Below, one piece after another: positions 23,629 through 33,645 of a stretch of 58,237 nt of DNA; positions within the stretch are counted from its first letter, which is position 1, and every line of letters starts with the position of its first letter. Source of the stretch: Actinomycetes bacterium (GTDB lineage: Bacteria; Actinomycetota; Acidimicrobiia; Acidimicrobiales; SZUA-35); NCBI GenBank assembly GCA_024280015.1, contig JAJRQY010000013.1, forward strand, positions 1-58,237, in the 5' to 3' direction. Under the pieces are notes generated by a model. That model was not told the DNA's origin, searched no databases, and was given only the letters and a program-made list of their open reading frames with translations. The position numbers and the translations under genes are program-made.

Positions 23629-24762
23629 GTGCGTATTTCGGTTGTTAAGGAAGTGCTCCTACTCGAGAAGCGGGTGGCCCTATCGCCCGACACCACGGCC
23701 AAGCTGGTGTCAGATGGCCACGACGTGTCAGTCGAAACGGGAGCTGGCCTACAAGCCGGGTACCCAGACTCGCTCTACGTCGATGCTGGGGCGACCATGG
23801 TCGATGCCGCCACCGCCAGTGGCACCCCGGGCCTCGTCCTAGCCATCAACCGACCGGCGGGCCCATTCTCGGCGGGGCAGACAGTACTCGCACTACTCGA
23901 TCCCTTGTGGCGACCAGAAGAGTCGCAGGCCCTTGGCCAAGGCGGTGCCACCCTCATCTCGCTCGAGCTCATGCCTCGCATCACCCGGGCCCAAAGCATG
24001 GACGTACTCTCCTCCATGTCAACGGTGTCCGGTACCGAAGCTGTCCTCCTCGCCGCCCGCCGCCTCCCCAAACTCTTCCCCCTCATGATGACGGCCGCCG
24101 GAACTATCCCGGCCGCCAAGGCCCTCATCCTCGGAGCTGGTGTCGCTGGCCTGCAAGCCATCGCTACCGCCAAGCGGCTGGGTGCAATCGTCGAAGGCTA
24201 CGACGTTCGGCCCGCCGCCGCCGAGCAAATTCGCTCGCTTGGGGCCAAAGCCGTTGAACTCGAACTCGAAACCTCTGATTCCGAAGACGCAGGCGGCTAC
24301 GCCAAAGCCCAGTCCGAAGATGTCGCTGCCCGACAGCTTGAGCTTTTGGCCCACCACGTATCCGAAGCTGACGTGGTCATCACCACCGCCGCCATCCCCG
24401 GCATGGCCAGCCCTCGACTCATCACCACCGACATGGTTGAAGCTATGCGCCCCGGTTCCGTCATCGTCGATCTTGCCGCCGAGCGTGGCGGCAACTGCGA
24501 CCTGACCAAGCTGGACGAAGAGGTCATTCACAACGACGTCCTCATCCTCGGCCCCTCCGACATGGCCAGCTGGTCAGCCCAAAGTGCCAGCCAGATGTTC
24601 GGCAACAACCTGGTCACCCTCATCCGCCACCTCAGCGATGACGGTGAACTCGTGATCGACCTTGACGACGAGATCACCGCTGGCATCGTTGTGGCCAAGG
24701 ACGGCGAGATTCTCCATCCCCGAGTCCGAGGTGCCCTCGGCCTAGAAAGCCCCAGTTCATGA
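23629..24762 (+). CDS. pntAA: NAD(P) transhydrogenase alpha subunit, soluble part
   Basis: 377 residues from GTG 23629, with a TAGCAT box (23617-23622) 6 nt upstream. The N-terminus RISVVKEVLLLEKRVALSPDT matches the alanine-dehydrogenase/PntA N-terminal domain. The NAD-binding loop is LILGAGVAGLQAIATAKRLGAIVEGYDVR. This subunit binds NAD(H) and passes hydride to NADP in PntB, driven by the proton gradient across the membrane. The membrane part is encoded separately by the next two genes, the split three-gene form common in actinobacteria and alphaproteobacteria. It overlaps pntAB by ATGA. Confidence 0.93.
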   Translation: MRISVVKEVLLLEKRVALSPDTTAKLVSDGHDVSVETGAGLQAGYPDSLYVDAGATMVDAATASGTPGLVLAINRPAGPFSAGQTVLALLDPLWRPEESQALGQGGATLISLELMPRITRAQSMDVLSSMSTVSGTEAVLLAARRLPKLFPLMMTAAGTIPAAKALILGAGVAGLQAIATAKRLGAIVEGYDVRPAAAEQIRSLGAKAVELELETSDSEDAGGYAKAQSEDVAARQLELLAHHVSEADVVITTAAIPGMASPRLITTDMVEAMRPGSVIVDLAAERGGNCDLTKLDEEVIHNDVLILGPSDMASWSAQSASQMFGNNLVTLIRHLSDDGELVIDLDDEITAGIVVAKDGEILHPRVRGALGLESPSS

Positions 24763-25058
24763 ACTTCCTCATCCTTCTAACCCTGTTCACCCTGGCCGTC
24801 TTCCTCGGCATCGAACTCATCTCCAAGGTCCCGCCAACCCTGCACACCCCACTCATGTCTGGCTCCAACGCCATCTCGGGCATCACCCTGCTCGGCGCCC
24901 TTGTCTCCGCCGGCAATGACTACTCCACCCTGGCAACCTGGCTCGGCTTCGGGGCCGTGACCCTGGCCACCATCAATGCCGTTGGCGGCTTCCTGGTAAC
25001 CCACCGCATGCTGGCCATGTTCTCAACAAAGAAGACAACGAAGAAGACGGCCAAGTGA
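24759..25058 (+). CDS. pntAB: NAD(P) transhydrogenase alpha subunit, membrane part
   Basis: 99 residues with three hydrophobic segments near 3-20, 33-52 and 60-80. They include LGIELISKVPPTLHTPLMSGSNAISGITLLGA, the hallmark of the PntAB/C-terminal alpha membrane domain that forms part of the proton channel. A Lys/Thr-rich tail follows. Both ends overlap neighbours by ATGA/GTGA, so the three transhydrogenase subunits are translationally coupled. Confidence 0.92.
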   Translation: MNFLILLTLFTLAVFLGIELISKVPPTLHTPLMSGSNAISGITLLGALVSAGNDYSTLATWLGFGAVTLATINAVGGFLVTHRMLAMFSTKKTTKKTAK

Positions 25059-26428
25059 GCAACCTGATCCAAGCCGGTTACCTGGTCTCCGCCATCCTCT
25101 TCATCCTCGGCCTCAAAGGCCTCGGACGTCCCCGCACCGCCGTTCGTGGCAACCAACTCGGCGCCCTAGGAATGCTCCTCGCCGTCGTAGTCACCCTTAC
25201 CAACGAACAAATCGTTGCCTGGCCAATCATGATCGCAGGCATCATCGTCGGCACCGTGCTCGGCGCCCTCTTGGCTCTCCGAGTCCAGATGACCGGAATG
25301 CCCGAATTGGTGGCCCTCTACAACGGTTTTGGTGGCATTGCCTCCGTCCTTGTCGTCCTGGCCAGCTACGACCAGGTCATCCATACCGGAACCGAAGACC
25401 TCACCTACCTCATCGCCGCTGCCGCCTCCGCCGTCATCGGTGCCATCACCTTTACCGGCAGCATCATTGCTTTCGGCAAGCTCAATGAATCGATCAGCTC
25501 TGTTAATTCCAGCCTCATCCGACCGGCCAACGCCATCATGCTGGTTGGTGCACTGGCTGCTGGCATTGCCTTTGTTGCCAGCCCCCAGGGCTGGACCTGG
25601 CTACTGATCCTCACCGTGCTCGGCCTCATCCTTGGCCTCACGGTCGTCCTGCCAATTGGCGGGGCCGATATGCCCGTCATCATCGCCCTACTCAACTCCC
25701 TGTCGGGACTAGCTGCTGCGGCCACCGGCTTCGCCATCGGCAACACCCTGCTCATCATCGCCGGTTCCCTGGTCGGCGCCAGTGGCCTGATCCTCACCCA
25801 GGTCATGTGCAAGGCTATGAACCGGACCCTGACCAACGTGCTGTTCTCCTCTATGGGAGCGGGCGGCGCCACCGTAGACCCCAACGATGTGTATGAGGGC
25901 AAGGTCCGTACCACTTCAGCTGATGACGTCGCCATGATCCTTGACACCGCCGAGCGGGTCGTGATTGTGCCCGGCTACGGACTGGCCGTCGCCCAGGCCC
26001 AACACGCCGTCCGCGACCTGACTCGCACCCTGGAGGAAAACGGAACCGAAGTAGTTTTTGCCATCCATCCCGTAGCCGGACGCATGCCCGGCCATATGAA
26101 TGTGCTCCTGGCTGAGGCCGAGATCGACTACGAAAAGCTCATCGAGATGGATGTGGTCAATCCCACCTTTGCCCAAACCGATGTTGCCATCGTCCTCGGA
26201 GCCAACGATGTGGTCAACCCCGTGGCCCGAGAGGCCGACAGTGCAATCTCTGGCATGCCCATCCTTGACGTTGATCAGGCTCGAACCGTGATCGTGATCA
26301 AGCGGTCACTCTCTCCAGGGTTCGCCGGCATCCCCAACCCTCTCTTTGCTGCGGACAACACCCTGATGCTGTTCGGCGACGGCAAGGCGGCAGCGGTGGA
26401 CATCAACGCTGCCATGGCCGCCCTATAA
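25055..26428 (+). CDS. pntB: NAD(P) transhydrogenase beta subunit
   Basis: 457 residues from GTG 25055 (overlapping the pntAB stop). The N-terminal 270 residues hold about eight TM helices, with a typical NSSLIRPANAIMLVGA loop. The C-terminal 180 residues are the NADP-binding domain: VVIVPGYGLAVAQAQHAVRDL (the GYGLAVAQAQ loop), VFAIHPVAGRMPGHMNVLLAEA, GANDVVNPVAR, and VIKRSLSPGFAGIPNPLF. The operon makes NADPH from NADH using the proton motive force. It converges on the acetoacetyl-CoA synthetase gene, 33 bp away. Confidence 0.94.
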   Translation: MSNLIQAGYLVSAILFILGLKGLGRPRTAVRGNQLGALGMLLAVVVTLTNEQIVAWPIMIAGIIVGTVLGALLALRVQMTGMPELVALYNGFGGIASVLVVLASYDQVIHTGTEDLTYLIAAAASAVIGAITFTGSIIAFGKLNESISSVNSSLIRPANAIMLVGALAAGIAFVASPQGWTWLLILTVLGLILGLTVVLPIGGADMPVIIALLNSLSGLAAAATGFAIGNTLLIIAGSLVGASGLILTQVMCKAMNRTLTNVLFSSMGAGGATVDPNDVYEGKVRTTSADDVAMILDTAERVVIVPGYGLAVAQAQHAVRDLTRTLEENGTEVVFAIHPVAGRMPGHMNVLLAEAEIDYEKLIEMDVVNPTFAQTDVAIVLGANDVVNPVAREADSAISGMPILDVDQARTVIVIKRSLSPGFAGIPNPLFAADNTLMLFGDGKAAAVDINAAMAAL

Positions 26429-26461
26429 CCCGATCCTCCAGACCCCTATCCCGAAGGACCA

Positions 26462-28417
26462 CTAGTCGGGTAGCCGATCAACGAACTGGTCCAGGGCTTC
26501 GGGGTTTGCCAGGGCTTCGAGGTTCTTGACCGGACGGCCATGCACCACATTGGTGACAGCCATTTCCACGATCTTGCCCGACCGCGTTCGGGGGATCTCA
26601 CTGACGGTGCGTATCACCGCAGGAACATGGCGAGGAGAGCACTTGGTCCGCAGATCGCCACGGATACGTCGCTCCAGTTCTTCGTCCAGCCGCTGACCCT
26701 CCACCAGATGAACAAAGAGCACCACTCGGGTGTCATTGTCGTACTCCTGGCCAATGGCAATTGCCTCAACGACCTCGGGCAACTGCTCAACCACCCGGTA
26801 GATCTCTGCCGTTCCAATCCGCACGCCAAAACTGTTCAGCGTGGCATCGGAACGACCGTGGATGATCATGCCCCCGGTTTCTGTCCACGACGCGAAGTCT
26901 CCGTGAGCCCAGACCCCGTCAAACCGATCAAAATAGGCGCCGTGATAGCGGCTGCCATCCTCATCACCCCAGAACTCCAACGGCATCGAAGGAAAGGGAG
27001 TTGTGCACACCAGCTCGCCCTTGATCCCAGCCTCCTCGGCCCTGGCGTCGTCACTAAAGACCTCGATTCCCATGCCCAAGCCCTTGGCCTGGATTTCGCC
27101 GGCAAAAACCGGGCGCGTCGGATCCCCGGCAACCAGGCAGCCACACAAGTCCGTCCCACCCGACATCGAAGCCAGGTGCACGTCGGCCTTCACCGAGTCA
27201 TAGACCCAAGCAAACCCTTCATGGCTCAGTGGTGAGCCGGTCGAACAGATCGTCCGCAGATTCGACAGGTCATGAGTCTGTCCCGGCCGAAGGCCACCCT
27301 TCATTGCCCCATCAATAAATTTGGCTGACACACCCAAGAAGGAGAGCTTCTGGTCCTGGGCAAGGTCAAACAGCCGCTCCGGATTCGGGTAGGTCGGATT
27401 GCCGTCGAAGAGCACGATGGTGGCCCCGGTGGCCAACACCGATGTGAGCCAGTTCCACATCATCCAGCCACAGGTGGTGAAGAAGAAGACTTCATCCCCC
27501 GGCCTCATGTCCGAATGCAGCCGTTGCTCACTCAAATGCTTGAGCAGAACCCCCAACGAACGATGCACGATGCACTTGGGTTTTCCTGTGGTTCCACTGG
27601 AATAGAGGATGTAGATCGGGTGATCACCAGGCAGTTGGGTGTAGCTGGGCTGTGCTCGCCTGTGTTGGGCCATTGCCGAGGTCCAGGCTGTTGCCTTGGG
27701 GATGAGTTCCACCTCAACATGACTGGTGAGGTTGGCTACGACCAGGACCTGCTCAACCGACGGCAAACGTTCAGCGATCTCGGCCAAGCGACTCAGGCAA
27801 TCAAAGGACTTCCCGGCGTACTGGTATCCGTCGGCGGCCACCAGAATCTTGGGTTCGGTCTGGCCAAACCGGTCGACGACACCATCAACGCCAAAGTCCG
27901 CTGAGGTCGAGGTGAAGACTGCTCCAATGGATGCCGCAGCCAGAAAGGCAACAATGGTTTCGGGCACATGAGGCATCCAGGCCGCCACCCGGTCTCCGGG
28001 TTCAACGCCAACCGACACGAAGTAGGCAGCCATGGCCGCAACCTCCGCTCGCAGTACGTCCCAACTGACCTCCCGCTGGGTTCCATCCTCGGCTACGGAA
28101 ACGATGGCCGTTGCATTGGCCCCTTCTCGCTTGGCCAGAAGATTCTCAGCAAAATTCATGGTGGCATCGGGCATGAAACGCCACTGATGGAAGGCCTCAC
28201 CGACCTCAACAAGTCGCTCGCCGGGGTTCCCGACGACCCCACACCATTCCCAGATCGCTCGCCAGAACTCCCCTGGCTCATCCACCGACCATTGCCATAG
28301 CTCACCACTATCACTGGCTTGGGGCCGAATGTCTCGACGGAAGGCCTCCAGCTGGGTGGCCTCGATCCAGTCGTCACTCGGTGTCCACAGAGGGTTTGAT
28401 TCGGCTAACTCGTTCAT
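26462..28417 (-). CDS. Acetoacetyl-CoA synthetase
   Basis: 651 residues, the usual length for acetoacetate-CoA ligases. The N-terminus LWTPSDDWIEATQLEAF and W-rich FWRAIWEWCGV are family marks. The AMP-binding P-loop is ILYSSGTTGKPKCIVH. Later motifs include CSTGSPLSHEGFAWVYD and a C-terminal GKIVEMAV with the adenylate-forming Lys. It activates acetoacetate (and perhaps related 3-oxoacids) with ATP for ketone or PHB-type carbon use. A TAGTCT box (28425-28430) 7 nt before the ATG indicates a leaderless start. It shares a 47-bp divergent promoter region with the LLM gene at 28465. Confidence 0.9.
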   Translation of the reverse strand: MNELAESNPLWTPSDDWIEATQLEAFRRDIRPQASDSGELWQWSVDEPGEFWRAIWEWCGVVGNPGERLVEVGEAFHQWRFMPDATMNFAENLLAKREGANATAIVSVAEDGTQREVSWDVLRAEVAAMAAYFVSVGVEPGDRVAAWMPHVPETIVAFLAAASIGAVFTSTSADFGVDGVVDRFGQTEPKILVAADGYQYAGKSFDCLSRLAEIAERLPSVEQVLVVANLTSHVEVELIPKATAWTSAMAQHRRAQPSYTQLPGDHPIYILYSSGTTGKPKCIVHRSLGVLLKHLSEQRLHSDMRPGDEVFFFTTCGWMMWNWLTSVLATGATIVLFDGNPTYPNPERLFDLAQDQKLSFLGVSAKFIDGAMKGGLRPGQTHDLSNLRTICSTGSPLSHEGFAWVYDSVKADVHLASMSGGTDLCGCLVAGDPTRPVFAGEIQAKGLGMGIEVFSDDARAEEAGIKGELVCTTPFPSMPLEFWGDEDGSRYHGAYFDRFDGVWAHGDFASWTETGGMIIHGRSDATLNSFGVRIGTAEIYRVVEQLPEVVEAIAIGQEYDNDTRVVLFVHLVEGQRLDEELERRIRGDLRTKCSPRHVPAVIRTVSEIPRTRSGKIVEMAVTNVVHGRPVKNLEALANPEALDQFVDRLPD

Positions 28418-28464
28418 GGGGCTGAGACTAGGCGCTCGGGTTGCAGCCGGGCTAGCTTCGGTTC
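28418..28464. promoter_or_regulatory. Compact divergent promoter region
   Basis: Only 47 bp separate two start codons. The minus-strand box TAGTCT (28425-28430) and the plus-strand box TAGCTT (28453-28458) each lie 6-7 nt from their ATG, so both transcripts are probably leaderless, with -35 regions overlapping the opposing promoter. Confidence 0.6.
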
Positions 28465-29319
28465 ATGGATTTTGGCGTCATGATGTTTCCAACCGATGAG
28501 ACCATCGGTCCAGTCGATATTGGCCAAGCGGCGGAGGAACGGGGTTTCGAATCAGTCTGGTTCCCCGAGCATTCCCATATCCCCACCAGTCGAGCCACCC
28601 CCTGGGGCGGCCGAGAAGGCGCACCACCCCTGCCCCGAGAGTATTGGCGCAGCTATGACCAGATGACCGCGCTCGCCGCGGTGGCGGCAACCACGACGAC
28701 CATCAAGGTGGCGACCGGTATCTGCTTGGTGGCCCAACGCGACCCAATCTGGACGGCCAAGGAAGTAGCCAGCATCGACGCCATCAGCGGCGGACGCATG
28801 ATGTTCGGCATTGGCTATGGCTGGAACAAGGAAGAGCTGGCCCATCACGGTGTCGCCTACAACCAGCGTCGTGCCCGCCTGCGCGAGTGTGTCCTGGCCA
28901 TGAAGGCCATCTGGACCGAGGATGAGGCCAGCTTCGAAGGCGAACACATCAACTTCTCGCCCATCTGGTCCTGGCCAAAGCCCGTCTCCTCACCCCACCC
29001 TCCCGTCATCCTGGGCGGTAGCGCCGGACCAAAAACTGCGGCCCATATCGCCGAGTTCTGTGATGGCTTCATGCCAATCGACACCCGCGACTTCGGGCCG
29101 GCCTTGGAAGAAATCAAGAAGGCTTGTGACAAGATTGGGCGTGATCCCAAGACCATCGAACTCGGGGTCTTCGCCGCCAAGCCGACACCCGAAGCCATTG
29201 AGAGCCTCATGGAGCAGGGAGTCAGTCGGGCAGTCTTTGGGCTACCGCAAGGCCAGGCCGACGAGGTGCTGCCAGCGATGGACAAGCTGGCCGAACTGGC
29301 CAACAGCTTCGCTGGCTAA
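28465..29319 (+). CDS. LLM-class F420-dependent-type oxidoreductase
   Basis: 284 residues of the luciferase-like TIM-barrel family: ERGFESVWFPEHSHIP, TTIKVATGICLVAQRDPIWTAKEVASID, GGRMMFGIGYGWNKEELAHHG, RRARLRECVLAMKAIW and PHPPVILGGSAGPKTA. This matches the F420-dependent LLM subgroup abundant in actinobacteria. The His residue in EHSHIP is near the expected substrate pocket. The substrate is not known. A 16-bp imperfect duplication covers its stop codon and the stop of the convergent dsbA-like gene. Confidence 0.88.
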   Translation: MDFGVMMFPTDETIGPVDIGQAAEERGFESVWFPEHSHIPTSRATPWGGREGAPPLPREYWRSYDQMTALAAVAATTTTIKVATGICLVAQRDPIWTAKEVASIDAISGGRMMFGIGYGWNKEELAHHGVAYNQRRARLRECVLAMKAIWTEDEASFEGEHINFSPIWSWPKPVSSPHPPVILGGSAGPKTAAHIAEFCDGFMPIDTRDFGPALEEIKKACDKIGRDPKTIELGVFAAKPTPEAIESLMEQGVSRAVFGLPQGQADEVLPAMDKLAELANSFAG

Positions 29320-29337
29320 CGGCTTCACTGGCTAACC
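29306..29337. repeat. 16-bp imperfect tandem duplication at convergent gene ends
   Basis: Unit 1 (29306-29321) and unit 2 (29322-29337) differ at two positions and share the core CTGGCTAAC. The first carries the stop of the LLM gene; the second contains the reverse-strand stop of the DsbA-like gene. It looks like a short slippage duplication. Confidence 0.6.
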
Positions 29338-30042
29338 GGCTGTGTTCTCCGTCGTGTTTTCTGCCATCTTTTCTGCCATTTTTTCGAGGATCCGGACGAA
29401 GTAGTCCGGCGACTGAGCGCCCGGGATGCCAAATGCTCGATTGATGACAAAGGTTGGGACGGAGCTGATGCCCATCTCCGCTGCTGCTTCCAGCTGTTGG
29501 GCGACATCGCGTAAGCCTTGGCCCGAATCCAGCCACCCCTGGGTTGTCTCCGGCTCGATGCCAACCTCACTGGCCAATCGGATCAACACATCAGGATCAC
29601 CAATGGCCTCACCTTCACAGAAGTAGGCCCGCATGAGCCGTTCCTTGAGCTCCAGCTGCTTGTTCTCACCCTTGCTGCTATCAACCTCACCCTGCGCCAT
29701 AGCTAGAAGCTGGTGGGCCACCAGGGTGTTCGCTCGCTGAGCATTTTTCATGTCGAAGGCAATGCCGACCGCAGCAGCTTCCTTGGTGACATGGTCCAGG
29801 ATCTCTTGAGCCTTTTCTGGCCCACCAAACTTCTTGGCATAGACCTCAAACACCTTCTGGGATACGCCGGGAGGGGCCGTTGGATCCAGTTGGAAGGCCC
29901 GGTAGCTAACAGAGACTTCAACCTCGGGATGTTTCTGGCGAAACTGGGTCAACCCGTCCTCAAACTTGCGTTTGCCGATATAGCACCAAGGGCAGACCAC
30001 ATCTGACCAGATCTCAACCTCAAGCACCGGTGCTTTGCTCAT
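29332..30042 (-). CDS. DsbA-family (FrnE-like) oxidoreductase
   Basis: 236 residues with a thioredoxin fold. The active site CPWC (17-20) sits in [19 protein letters not shown], and a C-terminal cis-Pro loop reads [20 protein letters not shown]. The helical insert between them is typical of the FrnE-like subgroup, which is cytosolic and linked to disulfide exchange or oxidant tolerance. There is no signal peptide, so it should act inside the cell. It ends with a Lys/Glu/Thr-rich tail containing repeated AEN units. The start overlaps the stop of the upstream acyl-CoA synthetase, giving an operon. Confidence 0.88.
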   Translation of the reverse strand: MSKAPVLEVEIWSDVVCPWCYIGKRKFEDGLTQFRQKHPEVEVSVSYRAFQLDPTAPPGVSQKVFEVYAKKFGGPEKAQEILDHVTKEAAAVGIAFDMKNAQRANTLVAHQLLAMAQGEVDSSKGENKQLELKERLMRAYFCEGEAIGDPDVLIRLASEVGIEPETTQGWLDSGQGLRDVAQQLEAAAEMGISSVPTFVINRAFGIPGAQSPDYFVRILEKMAEKMAENTTENTAG

Positions 30043-31688
30043 GCGGTTTCTGTCACTTCGCCGGCCAGGTCCAGCTGCTCGATGGCAGTGTCACGCAGGA
30101 TGAATTTCTGAATCTTTCCGGTCACCGTCATGGGGAACTCATCAATGACTGACACATAGCGTGGAATCTTGTAGTGAGCGATCTTTCCCTGACAGAACGC
30201 TCGAACTTCTTCCTGATCAAAATCGGTACCGGGTTCGACCTGGACCCACGCCATGATCTCTTCGCCGTACTTACGGTCCGGAACACCGACCACTTGCACA
30301 TCGCGAATGCTGGGATGACTGAACAAGAACTCTTCTACTTCTCGGGGATAGACGTTCTCGCCACCCCGGATGATCATGTCCTTGATCCGGCCCACAATAT
30401 TGAGATAACCCTCGTCATCCATGACGGCCAGGTCGCCGGTATGCATCCAGCCATCTGAGTCAATGGCTTCGTCCGTTCGCTCCTTGTCGTTCCAATAGCC
30501 GATCATGACCGAATAGCCGCGGGTACAGAATTCGCCCGATACTCCCCGCTCAACGGTGTCCCCGGTTTCGGGGTCGATGACCTTGACTTCGACGTGGGGA
30601 TGGACCCGCCCAACAGTGCCGACCCGCTTGTTGATTGGGTCATCAGTAGCGGTTTGGGTCGAGACTGGCGAGGTTTCGGTCATGCCGTAGGCAATGGTCA
30701 CCTGATCCATGTTCATCTTGGCCATGACCTGCTTCATGGTCTCAATCGGACAGGGACTGCCAGCCATGATTCCGGTTCGCAAGGCCGAGAAGTCATAGCC
30801 GTCGAAATCTTGATCAGCCAGCTCGGCAATAAACATGGTTGGCACGCCATAGAGGCTGGTGCAGCGCTCATTGGCTGTTGCTGCCAGGGTTTCCACCGGA
30901 TCAAAAGCGGCAGCAGGGACCACAATCGTGGCCCCATGGGTGGTACATCCAAGCACCCCCATCACCATGCCGAAGCAGTGATAGAACGGCACCGGGACAC
31001 AAACCCGATCCTCGTGGCTGTAGCGGCAGCCCTCGGCCACGAAGTAGGCATTGTTCAGGATGTTCTTGTGGCTGAGGGTGGCGCCCTTTGGAAACCCAGT
31101 TGTGCCCGAGGTGTATTGGATATTGATTTGTTCTTCTGGTTCAAGGGTTGCTTCGATGGCGGCCACATCGGCCGAACTCACCGCCGAGGCTCCCGCGATC
31201 AGATCCGTCCAGCCATCAGTCCCGATGAAGATGACCTCGGTCAGGTCTGGTAGCTCTGCTCGAACCTCGGTCACCATGGCTACATAGTCGCTGGTCTTGA
31301 AGTCGGTGGCAGCTATCAGTCCCTTGCAGCCGGAATGGTTGAGGGCGTAGCTGACCTCATGAGTCCGGTAGGCCGGATTGATATTGACCAGGATCACGCC
31401 GATTCGGGCCGTAGCAAACTGGGTGAGAATCCACTCGGCACAGTTTGGTGACCAGATCCCGATGCGGTCTCCCTTGGCGAAACCCTTGGCCAACAGGGCG
31501 CGGGCTAAGCCATCCACCTCGTCCCACAACTGCTGGTAGGTCCAGCGAATGTCTTGGTGGCAGACCACCAGGGCTTCACGTTCGGGGTACATGGCCACGG
31601 TGGCCGCCAGATTCGCACCGATGGTTTCATGGAGAAGAGGAACGTCGGTTGGTCCCGCAGAGATACTCAGGGTTGTGCTGCTGGTCAT
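30039..31688 (-). CDS. Acyl-CoA synthetase (AMP-binding, FadD-like)
   Basis: About 549 residues from ATG 31688; a TTG six codons earlier is possible. Adenylate-forming motifs are clear: [63 protein letters not shown], and the C-terminal catalytic Lys in [13 protein letters not shown]. It is a fatty-acid/medium-chain type acyl-CoA ligase of the FadD family, activating a carboxylic acid to its acyl-CoA in the cytosol. It is co-transcribed with the DsbA-like gene (4-nt overlap). Confidence 0.9.
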   Translation of the reverse strand: MTSSTTLSISAGPTDVPLLHETIGANLAATVAMYPEREALVVCHQDIRWTYQQLWDEVDGLARALLAKGFAKGDRIGIWSPNCAEWILTQFATARIGVILVNINPAYRTHEVSYALNHSGCKGLIAATDFKTSDYVAMVTEVRAELPDLTEVIFIGTDGWTDLIAGASAVSSADVAAIEATLEPEEQINIQYTSGTTGFPKGATLSHKNILNNAYFVAEGCRYSHEDRVCVPVPFYHCFGMVMGVLGCTTHGATIVVPAAAFDPVETLAATANERCTSLYGVPTMFIAELADQDFDGYDFSALRTGIMAGSPCPIETMKQVMAKMNMDQVTIAYGMTETSPVSTQTATDDPINKRVGTVGRVHPHVEVKVIDPETGDTVERGVSGEFCTRGYSVMIGYWNDKERTDEAIDSDGWMHTGDLAVMDDEGYLNIVGRIKDMIIRGGENVYPREVEEFLFSHPSIRDVQVVGVPDRKYGEEIMAWVQVEPGTDFDQEEVRAFCQGKIAHYKIPRYVSVIDEFPMTVTGKIQKFILRDTAIEQLDLAGEVTETA

Positions 31689-31822
31689 TGGACCATGGTG
31701 ACACAAGACAGGCGTCGGACCACACTCAGTGGGAAGGAGCTTGAGAGTCGCTCTGGAATACCTCTGGATAGATTTGGTTAAAGATTGAAGTACCTGTTCA
31801 TTTCAGACCTGTGAGGATCAGC

Positions 31823-32862
31823 ATGTCGAACATCATTCTTGAGACCTTTCAACTTGGTTCCCAATGGCCAACCTTTGACCCCTTCTTGTTCTGCGCCCAT
31901 CACCGCGACGACTACCCGCCCGGCAATGCGTCACTTGGTCCTGATGCCCCACTCACTGGTCATTCCATCGGTCAAGATTTCGAGCATCCCGACGGCTGGA
32001 ATATGTATCACGGCACCACCGTCCCCGGCTTCCCCCAGCATCCTCATCGCGGTTTTGAGACCGTCAGCTATCTGCGTACCGGAACCATGGATCATGCCGA
32101 CTCCCTCGGGGCCACTGCCCGGTTCGGTGCAGGCGATGTGCAGTGGATGACCACCGGTAAGGGCATCCAGCATTCCGAGATGTTCCCCCTCACCAGTCAG
32201 GATTCACCCAACCCCCTCGAATTGTTTCAGATCTGGCTAAACCTGCCCGCGGCCGACAAGATGGTTGATCCCTACTTCACCATGTTCTGGAACGAGGATC
32301 TACCCCAGATCTCCGAGTTGGACAATGCTGGCCGCAACTCAACAGTGTTGGTGTTGGCCGGAAGATTGGGGCAAACCGAAGCGATGCCCCCTCCGGTCAA
32401 CTCCTGGGCTGCCCGATCCGAATCAGACCTGGCAATCTGGCATATCAAGCTGGATCCCAACGCCAGCTGGGTCTTGCCAGTGGCAAGACCCGAGACCGTC
32501 CGAGCCCTCTATCTGTTTGACGGCGGCGGCCTGAACCTGGGCGAAGAGCACTTGACCGCGGGCACGGTGCCCGGATCAATGCCAGTGACCAGATCGAAGT
32601 TCAGGCCGATGAGGATGGCTCCGAGTTTCTGATCATGCAAGGTCGACCGATTGGCGAGCCAGTAGCCCGCTACGGACCCTTTGTCATGAACACTGATGAG
32701 CAGATTCGTCAAGCGTTCGCCGACTACCAACAGACCCAGTTTGGCCACTGGCCTTGGCCAGACAGCGCGCCAAACCATGGGGCGACAAAGGATCGTTTCG
32801 CGGTTCACAGTGATGGCCGGGCCGAACAACCGACGGGCCAGTGGACGGCGTCAGCACAATGA
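31823..32862 (+). pseudogene. Pirin family gene with 1-nt frameshift near 32570
   Basis: The start ATG 31823 has GAGGA about 7 nt upstream, which excludes the earlier GTG at 31811. The N-terminal cupin carries iron ligands H73, H75, H117 and E119 in GFPQHPHRGFE and GIQHSE, as in pirin. After HLTAGTV the frame runs into a stop at 32630-32632. The next frame continues without a gap as RINASDQIEVQADEDG, then LIMQGRPIGEPVARYGPFVMNT and FADYQQTQFGHWPW, the normal pirin C-terminus, to TGA at 32860-32862. Restoring one base (probably a G in the ...GTG-GCC... run) makes one open frame. Pirins are iron-binding quercetinase/cofactor-like proteins. Confidence 0.85.
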
Positions 32863-32865
32863 GCA

Positions 32866-33600
32866 TTAGGTCCGGTTGAGTTCCAGTGCGGTATCCTGAG
32901 CCTGTTGGAGTCGGGTCTGCAGCAGGGTTGTGAACTCTGCCATCTGGGCTCGGTTGGCACGTTTGCCATCTGTGCCCTGAGGTGCATCCAATGCGTCGCC
33001 AATAACAACGGCCACCCGACTTCGGCGGATTAGCTTCGATCCTTCGCCCATGGCCTGGCCAGTCCCGGCTACGCCAACTGGAATCACTCTCGCCCCGGTG
33101 CGGGCGGCCAACCAGGCTGTGCCGTCAAAGAGTTCGCCGATCAGATCTTGCCCATCACGACTGGCTTGCCTGGTCCCTTCTGGGAACACGATCATGGCCA
33201 CCCCCGTGTCCAGTAAGCGCTTGGCCGACTTCATCGCGGCCAGATCGGCTTCTCCTCGTCGAACCGGAATCGCGCCCATGATGGCGCACAAGCGACCGAG
33301 TGCCGGTGTTGTGAACAGAGACTCCTTGGCCAATGCCCGTACCCGTCGCTTGCTCAGGGCGGCTACTACCACACTGTCCAGATGGGACCGATGGACCGGG
33401 GCATAGATGACCGGACCCGTGATGTTGAGAGTTTCTTGCCCCTGAACTTGTACTTGCAAGTAAGGCATGAGGCTCAGCTGGACGCTCCGTCGGATGGCGT
33501 CGTAAACCCGCAAGGACGACTTCTTGTTGCCGGTTTCCAGCGCCCACTGGCCAAGGTCATCGGTCTTGCTAGCGGTAGTCAAGACTGCTGAGTAAACCAC
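32866..33600 (-). CDS. 1-acyl-glycerol-3-phosphate acyltransferase (PlsC-like)
   Basis: 244 residues from GTG 33600. The catalytic motif HRSHLD (H70 to D75, H-x4-D) and the substrate motif FPEGTR (139-144) are intact, along with a VRRG motif near 113-116. These enzymes acylate lysophosphatidate at the membrane to make phosphatidate. The N-terminus is only weakly hydrophobic, so attachment is probably peripheral. It converges on the pirin gene (3 bp) and is divergent from the MFS gene. Confidence 0.88.
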   Translation of the reverse strand: MVYSAVLTTASKTDDLGQWALETGNKKSSLRVYDAIRRSVQLSLMPYLQVQVQGQETLNITGPVIYAPVHRSHLDSVVVAALSKRRVRALAKESLFTTPALGRLCAIMGAIPVRRGEADLAAMKSAKRLLDTGVAMIVFPEGTRQASRDGQDLIGELFDGTAWLAARTGARVIPVGVAGTGQAMGEGSKLIRRSRVAVVIGDALDAPQGTDGKRANRAQMAEFTTLLQTRLQQAQDTALELNRT

Positions 33601-33645
33601 ATGATCTGCTCAACGACACGGGCTTGAGCCCAATAGTCTGCTGCT

